Of a stretch of 64,000 nucleotides of DNA, positions 1 to 10,475 are shown in pieces. Within the stretch, counting starts at the first letter, position 1; each line of letters begins with the position of its first letter. Origin of the DNA: Neoceratodus forsteri (taxonomy: Eukaryota; Chordata; Ceratodontiformes; Ceratodontidae); the NCBI GenBank assembly GCA_016271365.2, contig CM028131.1, forward strand, positions 289,357,001 through 289,421,000, in the 5' to 3' direction. The translations under genes were made by a program, and so were the position numbers. Below the pieces are notes generated by a model, which worked only from the letters and a program-made list of their open reading frames with translations, made no database searches and was not told the DNA's origin.

Positions 1-1379
1 ACAAATCGAGATGGAGCCAGCAGATTAGCACCCTAGTTCACACTTATAATTGTACAAAAAGTGACGCCACAGGATTTTCCCTGCACAGACTGGATGTTTG
101 GGAGAGAGGCTAGACTGCCAGTGGATGTGTGTTTTGGGGTTTCCCCTGATGGGGTGCAAGCAGAGAACTATCTACAGTATGTACATAGATAAAAGGCCCA
201 ATTCAACCATGCCTACCAACTGGCCCAGATCATGGCTGCTAAACGAAACCTGGCCAACAAGGAAAGATATGATAAGAAAGTGAAAACAATGGAGCTAAAA
301 GAAGGGGATAGAGTATTGCTGAGGAATCTGGGACTGCATGGGAAACATAAAATCACTGACAGATGGCATCTCCTCCCCCACATTGTTGTGGGAAAATTGA
401 CAGACTTGCCTGTGTATAAAGTGCGCCTAGAAAACAATGCTAAAATGTGAAAACCTCACAGAAATCATCTCTGCCAATCGGGCAAATCCTGATTGAGCTG
501 AATCTCCAAATGCCCCCCCTCCAGGCCTATGACTAGATCTGCTGCGAGGAAAGGCACCAAATCTGGTGATTCTTCAACAGACCAACCAAGAGGGCCTCGC
601 TCAACGTCTGCAGAAGGAAATGATCAACCATGGATGCCAGAAGACGATGAAGATGATATTGAATACTATCCCTCTTATGAACTGAGTCAGTTATTTTGGG
701 CCAATCCCCTTGTTAACTCTGGAGATGAGGTTGGGCCTTCTGGACTGTCTGAGCCCCCAGCTTTGTCTCCGGAACCCATGTTTCCAGAACTTGAATTGGG
801 TAGCAGCAATGCCCAGGGGGTGGGATCCTTGAGCATGGTTGAACTGTCTGGTCTGGCTGAATTATCTGACTTTCCAGAAGAAGAGAGTGAGATGGGGAAC
901 AAGTGGTAATATGCCAGAACTGGAAGAATATTTTGAATGCCCTGATGGTCCTCACCTGTACTAGGCAGCCCCCAGCTGAGCCCAGTGGGGTGGGTCCGGG
1001 GTTAGAAGGTCAGGCCCCCAATAATACTATGAATGCTGAGCTTTTTTCCCCTGTAGAGACTCCCGTTGCTACTGTCCAGGAGACTGAGGTGGAATCAAGG
1101 CCTGTTTCAAGGTCTCCCGAGACTCCTAGGCGGTCTGGCCGAGAACTACGGCCGGTAATAAAGTTGAGTTATGAGTCTCTGGGTCAGCCGGTGGACCTGC
1201 CCTTAAATGTGGTCCACAAAGGGGTGTATGTGTCCCCGAGTTCCTTGCCTAAGTTAGCCTTGGGGGATAACTCCAGATTGTTAGTATTGCCCTTTCAGTG
1301 TGGTGCCGCTGCTTCAGGTGACCCGCCAGTAACTGAAAGAGAGGGGTTCCCTAGTCCTGGTGTCATGAGTAAGAACTAA
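1..1379 (+). pseudogene. Gypsy-1 integrase C-terminus and pol tail, broken
   Basis: One frame encodes the usual end of a gypsy integrase. It has a MFGREARLPVD segment near 94, then a basic linker (NLANKERYDKK), then the KEGDRVLLRN strand of the integrase C-terminal barrel near 300-340. Stops interrupt the frame at 190-192 and 448-450. The same frame then runs open from 529 to 909, and a shift near 905 moves coding to another frame up to 1379. The tail holds an acidic stretch and a PRRSGRELRPV-like segment, a feature I associate with the ends of vertebrate gypsy pol proteins. At least two stops and one frameshift make it non-functional. The catalytic core is not in the window. Confidence 0.8.
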
Positions 1380-1552
1380 TGACCTGAGTTAAAGGGGAAC
1401 AAGAGTTTATGTGTATAATGTTGTATAAACCATAATACAATGTGAATGTAATATTCAGGTATGTAATGCAAAAAGTGATATAGTGTTAACTGAGCTGTTT
1501 GCCTTAAATGTGATGTAAGGGTAACTACTTGACACGGACGTCAAGCTTTCCC

Positions 1553-1564
1553 AGGCCAGGGGGG
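1553..1564 (+). promoter_or_regulatory. Polypurine tract of Gypsy-1
   Basis: A purine-rich run ending in six G lies directly before the TGTAAC start of the LTR. This is the expected plus-strand primer site for gypsy reverse transcription. Confidence 0.7.
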
Positions 1565-3222
1565 TGTAACCCCCCTACAAATGGGGGTTTCTAAAAGCTT
1601 CCCCGGAGCTTGGGTGAATGCTCCGCACCTGATTGGTGTTTGCCGTTAAAGCCGTTTAAATGTGTCACCAGTGAGCTCTTTTGAAGCCTCTGTGTGCTGT
1701 CTCTTTAAGGGCTACCTGTTGCTGCCATAATTAACTGAAATGGAGGGGGCCTGTGTGGTAGTATGCCCAAGTCCCACCCGGGACGCTGGAAAATAGCTCA
1801 CATCTGTCAGCACTAGTGGTGCAGAGGGAGCTTTGCTGGGGATGTGATTGTTCGCTGGAAATAATATGGAATAATAATGATAATGTAGTTGTTCTAACCT
1901 GCCTTTCTTTGCAGTAAAGACTGTTTCGATTATCTCCTCCATTTTGGTCCAGAACTGCTGAATTGGACCAATCAGTACCTCGGGACCCTACAGAGTCGGT
2001 TGACCAATGGGGGAAACTGTTTGCCCTGTGAGAAAGGCATTATGGGCTAAGGCGCTTTTTCGCACCACTGGGAGCAGGAAGAGATGACTGGCATGTTCAG
2101 CCAGCCAATGAAAACGGGTAGTGCCCGCTCTGTGAAGAGTGCTCAATGCTGCCGAGGGCAGATGCGTTGTGGCTGGGGAAAGGAAAGGAGCTCTGTGCTT
2201 CTGCGCTAGTGGAGTGTTCACGCAGGAAGCACGTGAAAGGCCTGAGGCGGCCGTTTTTCCTGTTCAAGTCGGCGGACAAAAAATCCACCTGTGTGCAGTC
2301 AGAGGAGGCTGGTGCCAGCCCAGCTACCTACCAGGCTCAACCTGAAAGGACTGGAGAAAATTGCTGAATCGCGCTTGGTCCACCTGTGAGGTTGAAGTTG
2401 CGTTTATTGCCCAAGACTGCTGCAGGTGTGTGTAGGGTCTAGAAGCTGCTGCCTGGTATGGTACCCCTCTGCTAATTGCCATATAAATGTGTGAGGAGAC
2501 TGGTGAAATTCAGGCTCAGCCGTGCTGGTGGTGACCGAATTGGTATCTGGTGGATCCGTGAGTACTAAATCAGGGTAGCTCCCTGCCAAGTCTGCAGACA
2601 GTGGTCTTAAGGGTTTGTTTACACTGCTAACTGCTCTAGTGGAATGTTCTTCTTATTTTTATTTTTCTCAGGATTTCAAAGGCTACCTGTGCCAGGGCCC
2701 CAACCACCTGCTACGGTGGACTAGCCATTAGGGCTTGGGCACCCAGGGACAGTAAATATTAGGTTCAGGCCTGTGCACAGTGCCCTAGGTAGATAATTAT
2801 AAAGTAAGCCAATTACTTTGATTCCCCCTGCCCTTGTTATTTGCCCCCCTGTAAAAAATCAGATTGATGTGTTGCAACTACACCCTGGTTAGTTTGTGCA
2901 TCTCTAGTGAACTGCTGCATAGTGACTGTGACATAACTGTACCTTACTTTACAGGGGATCCTCGGAGTGAGCTGAGAGATACCATCCGGGGGGTAAGTGT
3001 ATGTGGGAAGAGTACTGTTGGGACCTTGTATGAGCCACTAGCCACTAGTGGGTTGAAAAGGGGGGGTTGCAGTGACCCAGAGGGCTGTGGCCAAGGTAAA
3101 TTTGCCAGTATTAACCCCAACTTCTCGGTGGAGGCACCCATCAACAGATCTGGGCCCCCTCATCCTGTCTTCATGAAGGCAGGCAGGGGTAGTAGCCCTA
3201 AGGGTAGCACCCTCTGGGGGTT

Positions 3223-3225
<3 letters not shown>
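1565..3225 (+). repeat. 3' LTR of Gypsy-1, about 1.66 kb
   Basis: The segment starts TGTAACCCCC directly after the polypurine tract and ends GGGGGTTACA. These are perfect 10-bp inverted termini, which is why I place the end at 3225 rather than at the nearer CCCTACA at 1992. No gene lies inside. The reading frames in it on both strands are short and share no recognisable domain. The 5' LTR is outside the window, so the assignment rests on the termini and the polypurine tract. Confidence 0.65.
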
Positions 3226-3264
<39 letters not shown>

Positions 3265-3310
3265 TTACATATGTGTAAACACATACATATATGTATATGT
3301 ATGTGTGCTA
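3226..3310. repeat. (CA/TA)n microsatellite
   Basis: A run of AT dinucleotides near 3228-3258 is followed by interrupted TATG/CATA units. It lies between the LTR end and the DIRS-A remnant. A 208-codon frame crossing it is an artefact of the repeat. Confidence 0.9.
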
Positions 3311-3397
3311 TACCTGGTTAAACAACCAAATAAAAAAAAAATTTTTGGATCAGAAGTTGTTCTCTTAGAGAAGGAGGAGGAAGCAGGGAGAGATCAT

Positions 3398-3489
3398 ACC
3401 TGCTGCAAGAGATACCGCTTGAAGATCTACCATTACAGTGAGTATGTAACTATGCTATCTTCCACAAGGATAATCTCTTGCAGCAGGTA
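3398..3489 (-). repeat. Internal complementary region of DIRS-A
   Basis: ACCTGCTGCAAGAGA at 3398-3412 is answered by its inverse at about 3474-3488. Between them is a copy of the conserved GAAGATCTAC..TACAGTGAGTATGTAAC terminal sequence. The arrangement matches the complementary regions of DIRS-I and DIRS-L. Confidence 0.75.
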
Positions 3490-3554
3490 ATACACTTGGG
3501 TTGACTCCCAGGCAGTAACCCCAGGAAGGGTGGAAAACATTATGATAGAAGGCC

Positions 3555-4620
3555 TTGTATGACAGTGCGGCCAAAGGCCATCCTACGGTGAGAAGCAACA
3601 TCTAAATTGTAGTGCTTCATGAAGATATGTATTGTGGACCATGTGGCTGCATTGCAAATGTCCGTGATGGATGCCCCTTTGAAGCAAGCTGTGGTAGTGG
3701 CCATGGCTCAGGTAGAGTGGGCTTGAACAGGTTCTTGTAATGGTTCGTTATATTTCTTATAACAGAAAGTTATGCAATGTGCCAACCAGTTGGAGAGAGT
3801 CTGCTTAGTGACTGGGAAGCCTTCCATGTTCAGGGCAAAGGAAACAAAAAGCTGAGGAGTCTTCCTGAACGATTTGGTACAATTTATATAATATCTCAGA
3901 ATGCGATGAACATCTAAAGTGTCTAGGAGGTATTCTCCTGAATCAGAATGCTCAGGGAAGTAGTCTGGCAGCTCTGTAGACTAATTTAAGGTGTGCTCCG
4001 AGACCACCTTGAGTAAAAAGGAGGGTCTGGTATGGAGGGACACTCTGTCTTTATGGAAGATTAAGGTTCTATACACATTAGGGCATGAAGTTCAGAAATA
4101 CGTCAAGCTGAAGTGACAGCTATTAAGAATAAGGCCTTCCAGGCTAGGAAGTGGCGATCGCAAGTAGCCACAGGCTCAAAGGGATCAAGGGTCAGTTTTT
4201 CCAATAGAAAATTCAAGTCCCATGGAGGGGGCAGGATGTCTAATAGGAGGTCTGAGGTGTAACATACCTCTTAGAAACATCTTGGTTAGGTGGTGTTGAT
4301 AAAGCAGTCTCCTTTCTAAAGGTTCATGAAAGGCTAAGATGGAGGCCAGATGGACTTTAATGGAGGAGTAGATCAAACTCATCAAGGTGAGCAAAGCCTA
4401 GTCCAATACCTTAGTCAATTTACATGAATAAGGGTCCAAAGACTGGGTAGCAGCCCATAGGGAGAAGTGTTTCCATTTGGCATTATAGGTTTGCCTGGTA
4501 TATGGTTTGAGGGAGGCAAAAAGAATGTTGGCCACCAGTGAGAAGACTTGAAGGCAGGCTATGAAAGCGTCCTCAGGAGCCAAGCATGAAGGTGTAAGGA
4601 CTTCAGGTTGGCGTGAAGGA
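3555..4620 (-). pseudogene. DIRS-A tyrosine recombinase (YR), broken
   Basis: The SAM-like core-binding domain lies near 4398-4583 (motif KPYTRQTYNAKWKHFSLWA). The catalytic domain follows, with FLRGMLHLRPP near 4240 and the first catalytic arginine box RISELHAL near 4100. The H-x-x-R box near 3705-3720 reads H-S-T-stop: the arginine codon is TGA at 3708-3710, where a CGA codon is expected. The HIFMKHYNLD box with the tyrosine nucleophile is still recognisable near 3620. A further stop lies in front of RISEL. The enzyme would have joined a circular cDNA to the genome. It cannot work in this copy. Confidence 0.82.
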
Positions 4621-6312
4621 GGGATTCCGATCCTGTGTCAAGAGGTCCAGTCTGATGGGTAACGGGATTGGGTCCGCCACTGACAACTGTTGAAGTAGGG
4701 GAAACCACACCTGCCGAGGCCAGAGAGTGGCTATAAGAATCATGGTGGTGGGTTTGAGCTGTGATTTCAGCATAGTTCATTGCAGGAGTGCGATGGTGGG
4801 GAGAAGCACACAAGAAGAATCCTGTCCACAGTTGGGACAGAGCATTGATAGACAGTCCCTTTCTGTTTGGGATAATATCTGGGGAGATGGTGATTGTCGG
4901 GGGAGGCAAAGAGATTGAGGTGTGGGTTCTCCACAACTGAAAGACTGTCTGAAGAACTTTGTGATGAAGTGTCCACTCGTGACTGGAGGTCTGGCGACTG
5001 AGAATGTTGGCCAAGGTATTGTGGCATCCCAGTAAATGGACAGTAGTCAACATTAAATGTTGAAGTATGGCTTCTTGCCAAACTGCCATCACCTCCCTGC
5101 AGAGAGCGTGGGATTTGGTACCACCGAGGTGTTGTCTGATTGGATCAAGAGAGACCCCAGAGTGAGGTGGGGTCAAAAAGCCCGACGGGCGAGGTGGACC
5201 GCTCTCATTTCCAGTAAATTTTTATGAGAAGGGATGGAGTACTGGGGCTACCTGCCTTGCATCCTGTAAGAACCCAGGTGTGCCCCCCCAGCCATTGGAG
5301 GAAGCATCCATGATAAACATCTGCTGAGGAGGAGGGGACTGGAAGGGGGAGACAGGTTGGCACAATGGCTCCACCAGTCGAGGGCCAAGCACAAAGCAGG
5401 AGTGACTCAGATTCTGTCTTCAAAATCCCCTGTTTCTTGCCTCCTCTGACTTTAAAGAGTCCACTGGACTGGTCTCATGGGTAGATGGGCAAATGCCACC
5501 ATAGGGATGGCTGCAGCCTACTGTCCCAAAAGGCATAACTGGTGTCTGGCTGTGATAGACTGTTCCTTTTGTATCTGGGAGGCCAGATACAGAAGTTTGT
5601 CTTGTGTGTCGGCAGGGAGGCAAGCCCTGGTGGAGGTTGTCTCCAGAATGGCTCCAATGAACTGGAGCTGTTGGGTAGGAGTTGTGTTGGATTTGGGCCA
5701 GCTGATCGCGATTCCCAGCTACTGGAACACAGTGAGGGTTACCTGGAGGGACAGAAGCAAAGGAGTCTGCTTTTATGAGCCAATCGTCTAAGTAAGGGAA
5801 GACAAAATGTCTGTCCCATCGTAGGGCTGCTGCCACCATCACTAGGCATTTGGTAAAGACCCTCGGGGTGGATAAGAGGCTGAACGGGAGGGCTTTAAAT
5901 TGGTAGTGATGTCCTAGCAGGTAGAAACAAAGGAACTGGTAGTGGGCAGGGTGAATGGGGATATGCAGGTAGGCATCTTTCATGTTCAATGCTCATAGCC
6001 AATCCCAGTTTTAATATTGGCATGATGGATATTAAAGTGACCATTCGGAACCTCTTGTATATGTAAGTTCAGGTGTCTACAGTCTAGAATAGGTCTAAGA
6101 TCCCTGGTGCGTTTGGGTACCAGAAAAAAATGGGAGTAGAATCCCTGATGATACTCCAAAGGAGGAACAGGATAGACAGCATTCTTGTGAAGAAGTGCCT
6201 GGAGTTCCTCTTGAAGGATGGGGATCTGTTGCCTGGGTAAGAGACAGAGTGGGGGGCACGGAAGTGAGCTCCAGTGTATGCCCCATCTGGATGATCTGAA
6301 GCACTCACTCAT
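4620..6312 (-). pseudogene. DIRS-A reverse transcriptase and RNase H, broken
   Basis: RT spans about 5420-6312. It has HFFLVPKRTRDLRPILD (fingers), a motif A that reads MNMKDAYLHIPI near 5950-5990 and the catalytic box FPYLDDWL near 5790. Motif A has asparagine where the family has aspartate. RNase H follows at about 4620-5423, with IMDASSNGWGG as its first acidic box and LADILS-like and WTGFF-type segments after it. Several frame changes separate the pieces. RT copies the element RNA and RNase H removes the template. The motif A change and the frame breaks make the copy inactive. Confidence 0.8.
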
Positions 6313-8503
6313 CTGATGTTATCACTTGCCAGGCCTCTAAATGGAGGGCAAAGCAACCGCCCACAGCTTCCGAGGCCTGGTTGAGGAAGCCCAGGCAATG
6401 CCCTAACTGGTCACTGGAAAGTGGTCTGAACGGTCCCTCCCGAGGGTTGGGAGCAAGACCCTTAGAGGTAGGAGTGGTGGTCCTGGAAGTTGGCTGGGAA
6501 CGCCCATGGAAGCCGCCTCTATTGGTACTTCTGTGTTTACCTCCTCTCTTCGATTGAAAGGAGGATTGTGAGTGGTACTGGTATGCTGGCTGCCTGGAAT
6601 GATACATGCCATACACCATACGTAAAGTCTGACCTGAAGTCTAAAGATCATTCAGGAGCATCTGAGTGCCAGGACAAAAAAATGTGGACCCATTAAAGCA
6701 AGCATTTACCACTTTGTGCTGCATGTCTAATGTGAAACCTGACATGTGTAACCAGGCATGATGTCTAAGGGTACCACCTGTGGCCAAGATTCGGGCAGAG
6801 TTATCCACCTCATCATACCCTGAATGGAGTAGATGTCAAGAGATCGTGTTGTCAGTTGAAATTGTTGCCAATAATTGGTCCTCCTCCTGGGAAGGAGGGA
6901 GTTTTTTGACTAGCTCGATAGCAGAGGGTATGTTGGTATTTAACTATGTGTCCCATATAGTTTAAGATTCTGAGGTTCATGGTACCCGCCTGGAATGCCT
7001 TCTTTCCGAGGTAATCAGTACAGAGGGATTGCTTATTGGGAGGTAAGGAGCTCATGTGCTTTGGATGTTTGGATGAGCCGTATGATTACAACTGAATCAG
7101 CTTCAGGGGTAGCAGAATGGAAAGGATGGTCAAAAGGAGACTGATATAGGCAATCTGCCTTTCTAGGAATTGCCAGAACCATTGAGGGCTGATTCCAAGA
7201 GGCCAGCACCACATTTTGAAAAGTTTGTATAAGTGGGGGTACCACTACAACAAGCTCCCCGGGGAGTTCAAGGTAGTCTGCCATGTCCTTTCTTTGTTTG
7301 TCATACTCCATAGCTGAAAACCCCATGATTTTTTGAATTTGGACCATCATCTCATGGAAAGATGGGTCATCAGGAGGTGAGGCAGCCACCTGATGGGAAG
7401 CATCCCCATGTAAAGAAGAGAGAGCAGAGACGTAGGTTGAGAGTCCAGGTCCCAGTGCTCAAAATCCTCAAGATCTCCTGGAAAACCTTCAGGAAATTCT
7501 GCCTTCTCTGAAAAATATTCATCCTCATAGGATTGGAGAGATCAAACAGGAGAAGGATCCATATCACCCTGAAAATATTTGGGTGGAGAAGTGGGAGAAC
7601 TGAAAGGGTGACCCATCTCTCTCAGGATGGATAGTTGAGATCTTCTCATTACTTCTAAGACTGTTTGCACCACAGCAGCTACATCCACTGAAGCAGTAGT
7701 GGAGGGCAGAGCAGTTTTCCTCTGAGAAACCAGAGGAATAGTGGAGGTAATTGTGCATGATGTATAAACAGATCTGGTCAATGGGTGATAAATACCAGGG
7801 TCTCAATCCCTATCTGGTTGGTCCCTGTGAGAGAGTGACTGTGAAGGAGGAGGAGCTATGGCCATGGAAAATCCCATATTCTCGCTGTTAGTGCCTGAAC
7901 TGCCATCAATGGGACAGTGAAGGGAGAGCTGGTAGAATGCTGAAAAGCAGTTGTCATCAATGACAAGCGAACGACCATCGATGGGGAGTCACCAGAACTG
8001 ACATAAGGTTCTGTAGAAATTGCTGAAAGGACACCGGAAAGTTCCATTGATGAGAGAGTATAAACTTCCATCGATGAGGTAGCAGTTCTGGAGGGCATCG
8101 TCGATGGTGGAGCACTGCTAACAGTGGCCATTGGCGAATGTCTGCCTGAAGAGGATGAGGATAATTTTTCCTTATCCCTCTTGTGCTTCTTGTGTGAAGC
8201 TGTAGTCTAGGTCTCCTTGGGATGGGCCCCTATCTCTAAGAGAGCCCATTTCTGCTCCATCAGGTGAGATTCTATTTCCTGCAGTCATCATTGATGTGTT
8301 GTCTGGTTGAATTCCTGGCAATGTTTGCAGGAGACGGTGTCATGCGTGGGACCCAGACACCTAACACAAATGGTATGATTGTCATAGCGGTAGAGTTTCC
8401 TACTGCAACAACATGACTGAAAAAGTGATGACTTGCTTCTAGATTTTTGGGACATTTGTCGATGAAGATAGGGAATGGAGAAAAAAACCCTTTCCCAGCT
8501 CAA
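6313..8503 (-). pseudogene. DIRS-A gag with N-terminal Cys/His finger, broken
   Basis: The N-terminal finger (8288-8503) has C-C-C-x10-H-x2-C-x2-C-x4-H-x4-C-x2-C spacing, ending CKHCQEF. The same finger occurs in B, D, H, I, K and L. The middle of the protein (7856-8131) is rich in Ser, Thr, Met and Pro. The C-terminal half (about 6850-7390) includes PRKADCLYQSPFDHPF and the LRILNYMGHIVKYQ helix that recurs in other DIRS gags here. It is broken by frameshifts. Function is inferred from position only: the structural protein of the element. Confidence 0.7.
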
Positions 8504-8693
8504 ATTCTCATTGATGACTGCATCTCAAGCACTAAGCTGATGCGTGCAAGCTGAAGACAGCGGAGAAAATGAACTGAGAATGCCTAGAACTGCCCACACT
8601 GGGCAGGATGATGATGTCATGTGTTGGCGGGCCCCTGGAAAAGACTACTAGAAGAAAGCTGCCATGCAGAAAAGAGCCCTCTGGCAAGGTCCC

Positions 8694-8762
8694 AATTTTT
8701 TTACCTGCTGCAAGAAATGACCCTTGTGGAAGATCTACTGTTACAGGTGAGTAAGCGATTTT
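8694..8762 (-). repeat. Right inverted terminal repeat of DIRS-A
   Basis: ACCTGCTGCAAGAAATG, a GAAGATCTACTGTTACAG box and GTGAGTAAG match the terminal sequences of DIRS-H, I and L. The sequence also pairs with the complementary region at 3398-3489. Confidence 0.75.
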
Positions 8763-8802
8763 TCTAGGGGCATAGATATTGTGTTCTAGCCACACTCTGG
8801 CA
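8763..8802 (-). repeat. Left inverted terminal repeat of DIRS-B
   Basis: The sequence is an inverted imperfect match to 35971-36010 and to the right end of DIRS-D (20262-20301). It defines the family termini. Confidence 0.75.
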
Positions 8803-8918
8803 GACTTTTAGCAGTTCTCCAAAGGGAGGGGGCATGGAGTACACCTCTACATGGGGGATAAAGACTGGAGAATTGAGGACCCAAAACCAGCACCCTGGCA
8901 TGACTTAAGGTTGATGTG

Positions 8919-9641
8919 CTAGTGGGAAATGAAGGTGTGTGCTGACCTCCAGGTAGCAGCCCTGCAGATTTCCTGGACAGGGATATCCCTGGAAGCAGGC
9001 ACTGAGGCAGTTGTATGGTGGGTGGAATGAGCCATTAGCCCTATGAGAGGCTTCCTACCCACAAACCTATAGTAGAGGTCAATGCAAGATACAATCCACT
9101 TGCCGATAGTCCACTTAGCTGTTGGTCTGCCAGATGCGGCTTCAGCATAGGTGACAAATAGCTGGCAAACCTCTACGTGAACTCCAGCTGTGCGCTCCTT
9201 ATAGTAGGCTAGCACTCACCGCGAGTCCAATGTGTGGAGCCTGTGCTCAGCCTCCGAGATGTGGTTGGTGAAGTATACTGGCAGATTAATCACCTGGTTA
9301 AAGTGGAAATCTGACACAACCTTTGGGAGGAACTTTGGGATGGAGCGAAGGACAACCTTGTCCCTGTGGAAGACCAGATAAGGAAACTCAACCAAAAGCG
9401 CCTGGAGCTCACTGATCCTTCCGGTCAACGTGATAGTGCCAAGGATGGCGGTCTTCCATGACAGGTGTGATGTCTCACATCCGTGCATTGGCTCAAATGG
9501 CTTGCCCATGAACTCTGCCAACACCAGCAGCAAGTCCCATGGTGTAGGTTCACGCACCAGAGCGGAAATGTGGTCAAGGCCTTTGAAGAAACATCAGACC
9601 ACCTTCTCCTGCACCAAGGACTGACCGGGCCTGTGCCCAGT
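8919..9641 (-). pseudogene. DIRS-B recombinase catalytic domain
   Basis: Frames 9216-9557 and 8919-9215 encode the C-terminal two thirds of the tyrosine recombinase. They include PTPWDLLLVLAEFM, the first arginine box GRISELQALL near 9410, and RDKVVLRSIPKFLPKVV. The H-x-x-R box near 9020-9030 reads H-S-T-H, so the second catalytic arginine is lost. The CRAATWRSAHTFISH segment precedes the expected tyrosine. The N-terminal core-binding domain lies at 23677-23874 on the other side of the gypsy C insertion. Confidence 0.8.
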
Positions 9642-10378
9642 TGTGACAGAGTAGAATAGGACCCTGTTCCAGTTGTTACAGAAAGAGTTTGAATACTGGG
9701 ATCTGTTCTATTCTCTCTTTTTCTGTCTCTTCTCTGTCTGGTTGCGCAACCAAATTTTCTTGTGAGACCTAGGATTTGATCACTCCGACAGTCTTGCAAT
9801 TATTTGCCTCTCACTGTCTCTCAGTCATCCCTTGCTGTTCTGTCTTTTCCTCCCTTGCATAGCTGCTGGTATAAAAATATATGCAAATCATTATGTGGAA
9901 ATGTAACTGATATTGGGATCCCTTTGTTTAGAAATTATATAGCGTTCATTTTTTAAATGTATATAATTATAGTTTGATATGATTGCAGAAAGCTGTTGGA
10001 AACTCAAGAGGTTACCTTAGTGCAATGTTTAAGCCTTTTGCAAAAGAGCTGTGGAAAAGGGGCCTCGGGTTCTGGGACACTGTGTTCCTGCCAACACCTG
10101 CCTGAAATATACTAGAACAAGTTAGAAAAAAACAGGATGTTTGTTAAGATGGGGGGTTGTAAGGACTTATAAGACAGAGCTGCAACTGCCTGAAAAGAGG
10201 GACACACAGATTGAAGAAAAACTCTGATGGATCTTCTCTGATTATTTGGCCTTTGTATATAGTTATACTGAACAGTTTTATTTTTTATGTTACTGCTAGT
10301 AGAAATAGATACTCTTGTTGCAAATTTTACAACTGATATTGGTTTTTCCTATGCTTCCTGACCTGTGCCTCGATGACA
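9642..10378 (+). repeat. 5' LTR of gypsy C (737 bp)
   Basis: The LTR runs from TGTGACAG to GATGACA. It is bounded by CCAGT on the left and by a tRNA-Leu-type primer site on the right. It is shared with the 3' LTR at 22297, with the LTRs of gypsy F and with LTR J. Confidence 0.92.
9870..9888 (+). promoter_or_regulatory. TATA box and octamer in 5' LTR of gypsy C
   Basis: TATAAAAATAT at 9870-9880 is followed directly by ATGCAAAT at 9881-9888, an exact POU octamer. The same pair recurs in the 3' LTR (22523-22540) and, on the minus strand, in the gypsy F LTR (about 50852-50871). A promoter role is inferred from motif and position. Confidence 0.55.
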
Positions 10379-10380
10379 GA

Positions 10381-10399
10381 TGGTGTTAGAAGTGGGATT
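10381..10399 (+). promoter_or_regulatory. Primer-binding site, tRNA-Leu type
   Basis: TGGTGTTAGAAGTGGGATT starts two bases after the LTR. It matches the complement of a vertebrate tRNA-Leu 3' end (with CCA) except for one C-to-T change. Confidence 0.75.
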
Positions 10400-10475
10400 T
10401 ACACCATTCATACTCTAAGCCAGGAGTTTTGTGTGTGGGTACTGGACTTAGTACCAGGGAAGCATAGAGAAAGGT

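Larger units (their letters stand above)
1..3225 (+). mobile_element. Ty3/gypsy element with conventional gene order, 3' part (Gypsy-1)
   Basis: The window opens inside the integrase C-terminal part of a Ty3/gypsy retrotransposon. A post-integrase tail, a polypurine tract and a 3' LTR follow. Integrase is the last pol domain before the LTR, so this element differs from C, F and G further on, where integrase precedes RT. The 5' half, including gag, protease and RT, lies outside the window, so the target duplication cannot be tested. The right end abuts a CA/TA microsatellite. Confidence 0.85.
3345..8762 (-). mobile_element. DIRS-A, tyrosine-recombinase retrotransposon
   Basis: On the minus strand, from high to low coordinates, the element holds a right inverted terminal repeat (8694-8762), a gag Cys/His finger, gag, RT, RNase H, a tyrosine recombinase and an internal complementary region (3398-3489). 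This order is typical of vertebrate DIRS-like elements. The outermost left repeat seen in DIRS-I and DIRS-L is absent, so the element is truncated near 3345. The right end abuts the left inverted repeat of DIRS-B. Confidence 0.88.

Noticed and set aside
1565..1992. Short 428-bp LTR ending CCCTACA
   Set aside because: The longer interval to 3225 has perfect 10-bp inverted termini, which the short one lacks. The short alternative cannot be fully excluded.
2864..3490. 208-codon plus-strand frame
   Set aside because: It crosses the LTR end, the AT/CA microsatellite and the start of DIRS-A. The Tyr/Ile run comes from the repeat, and no domain is present.
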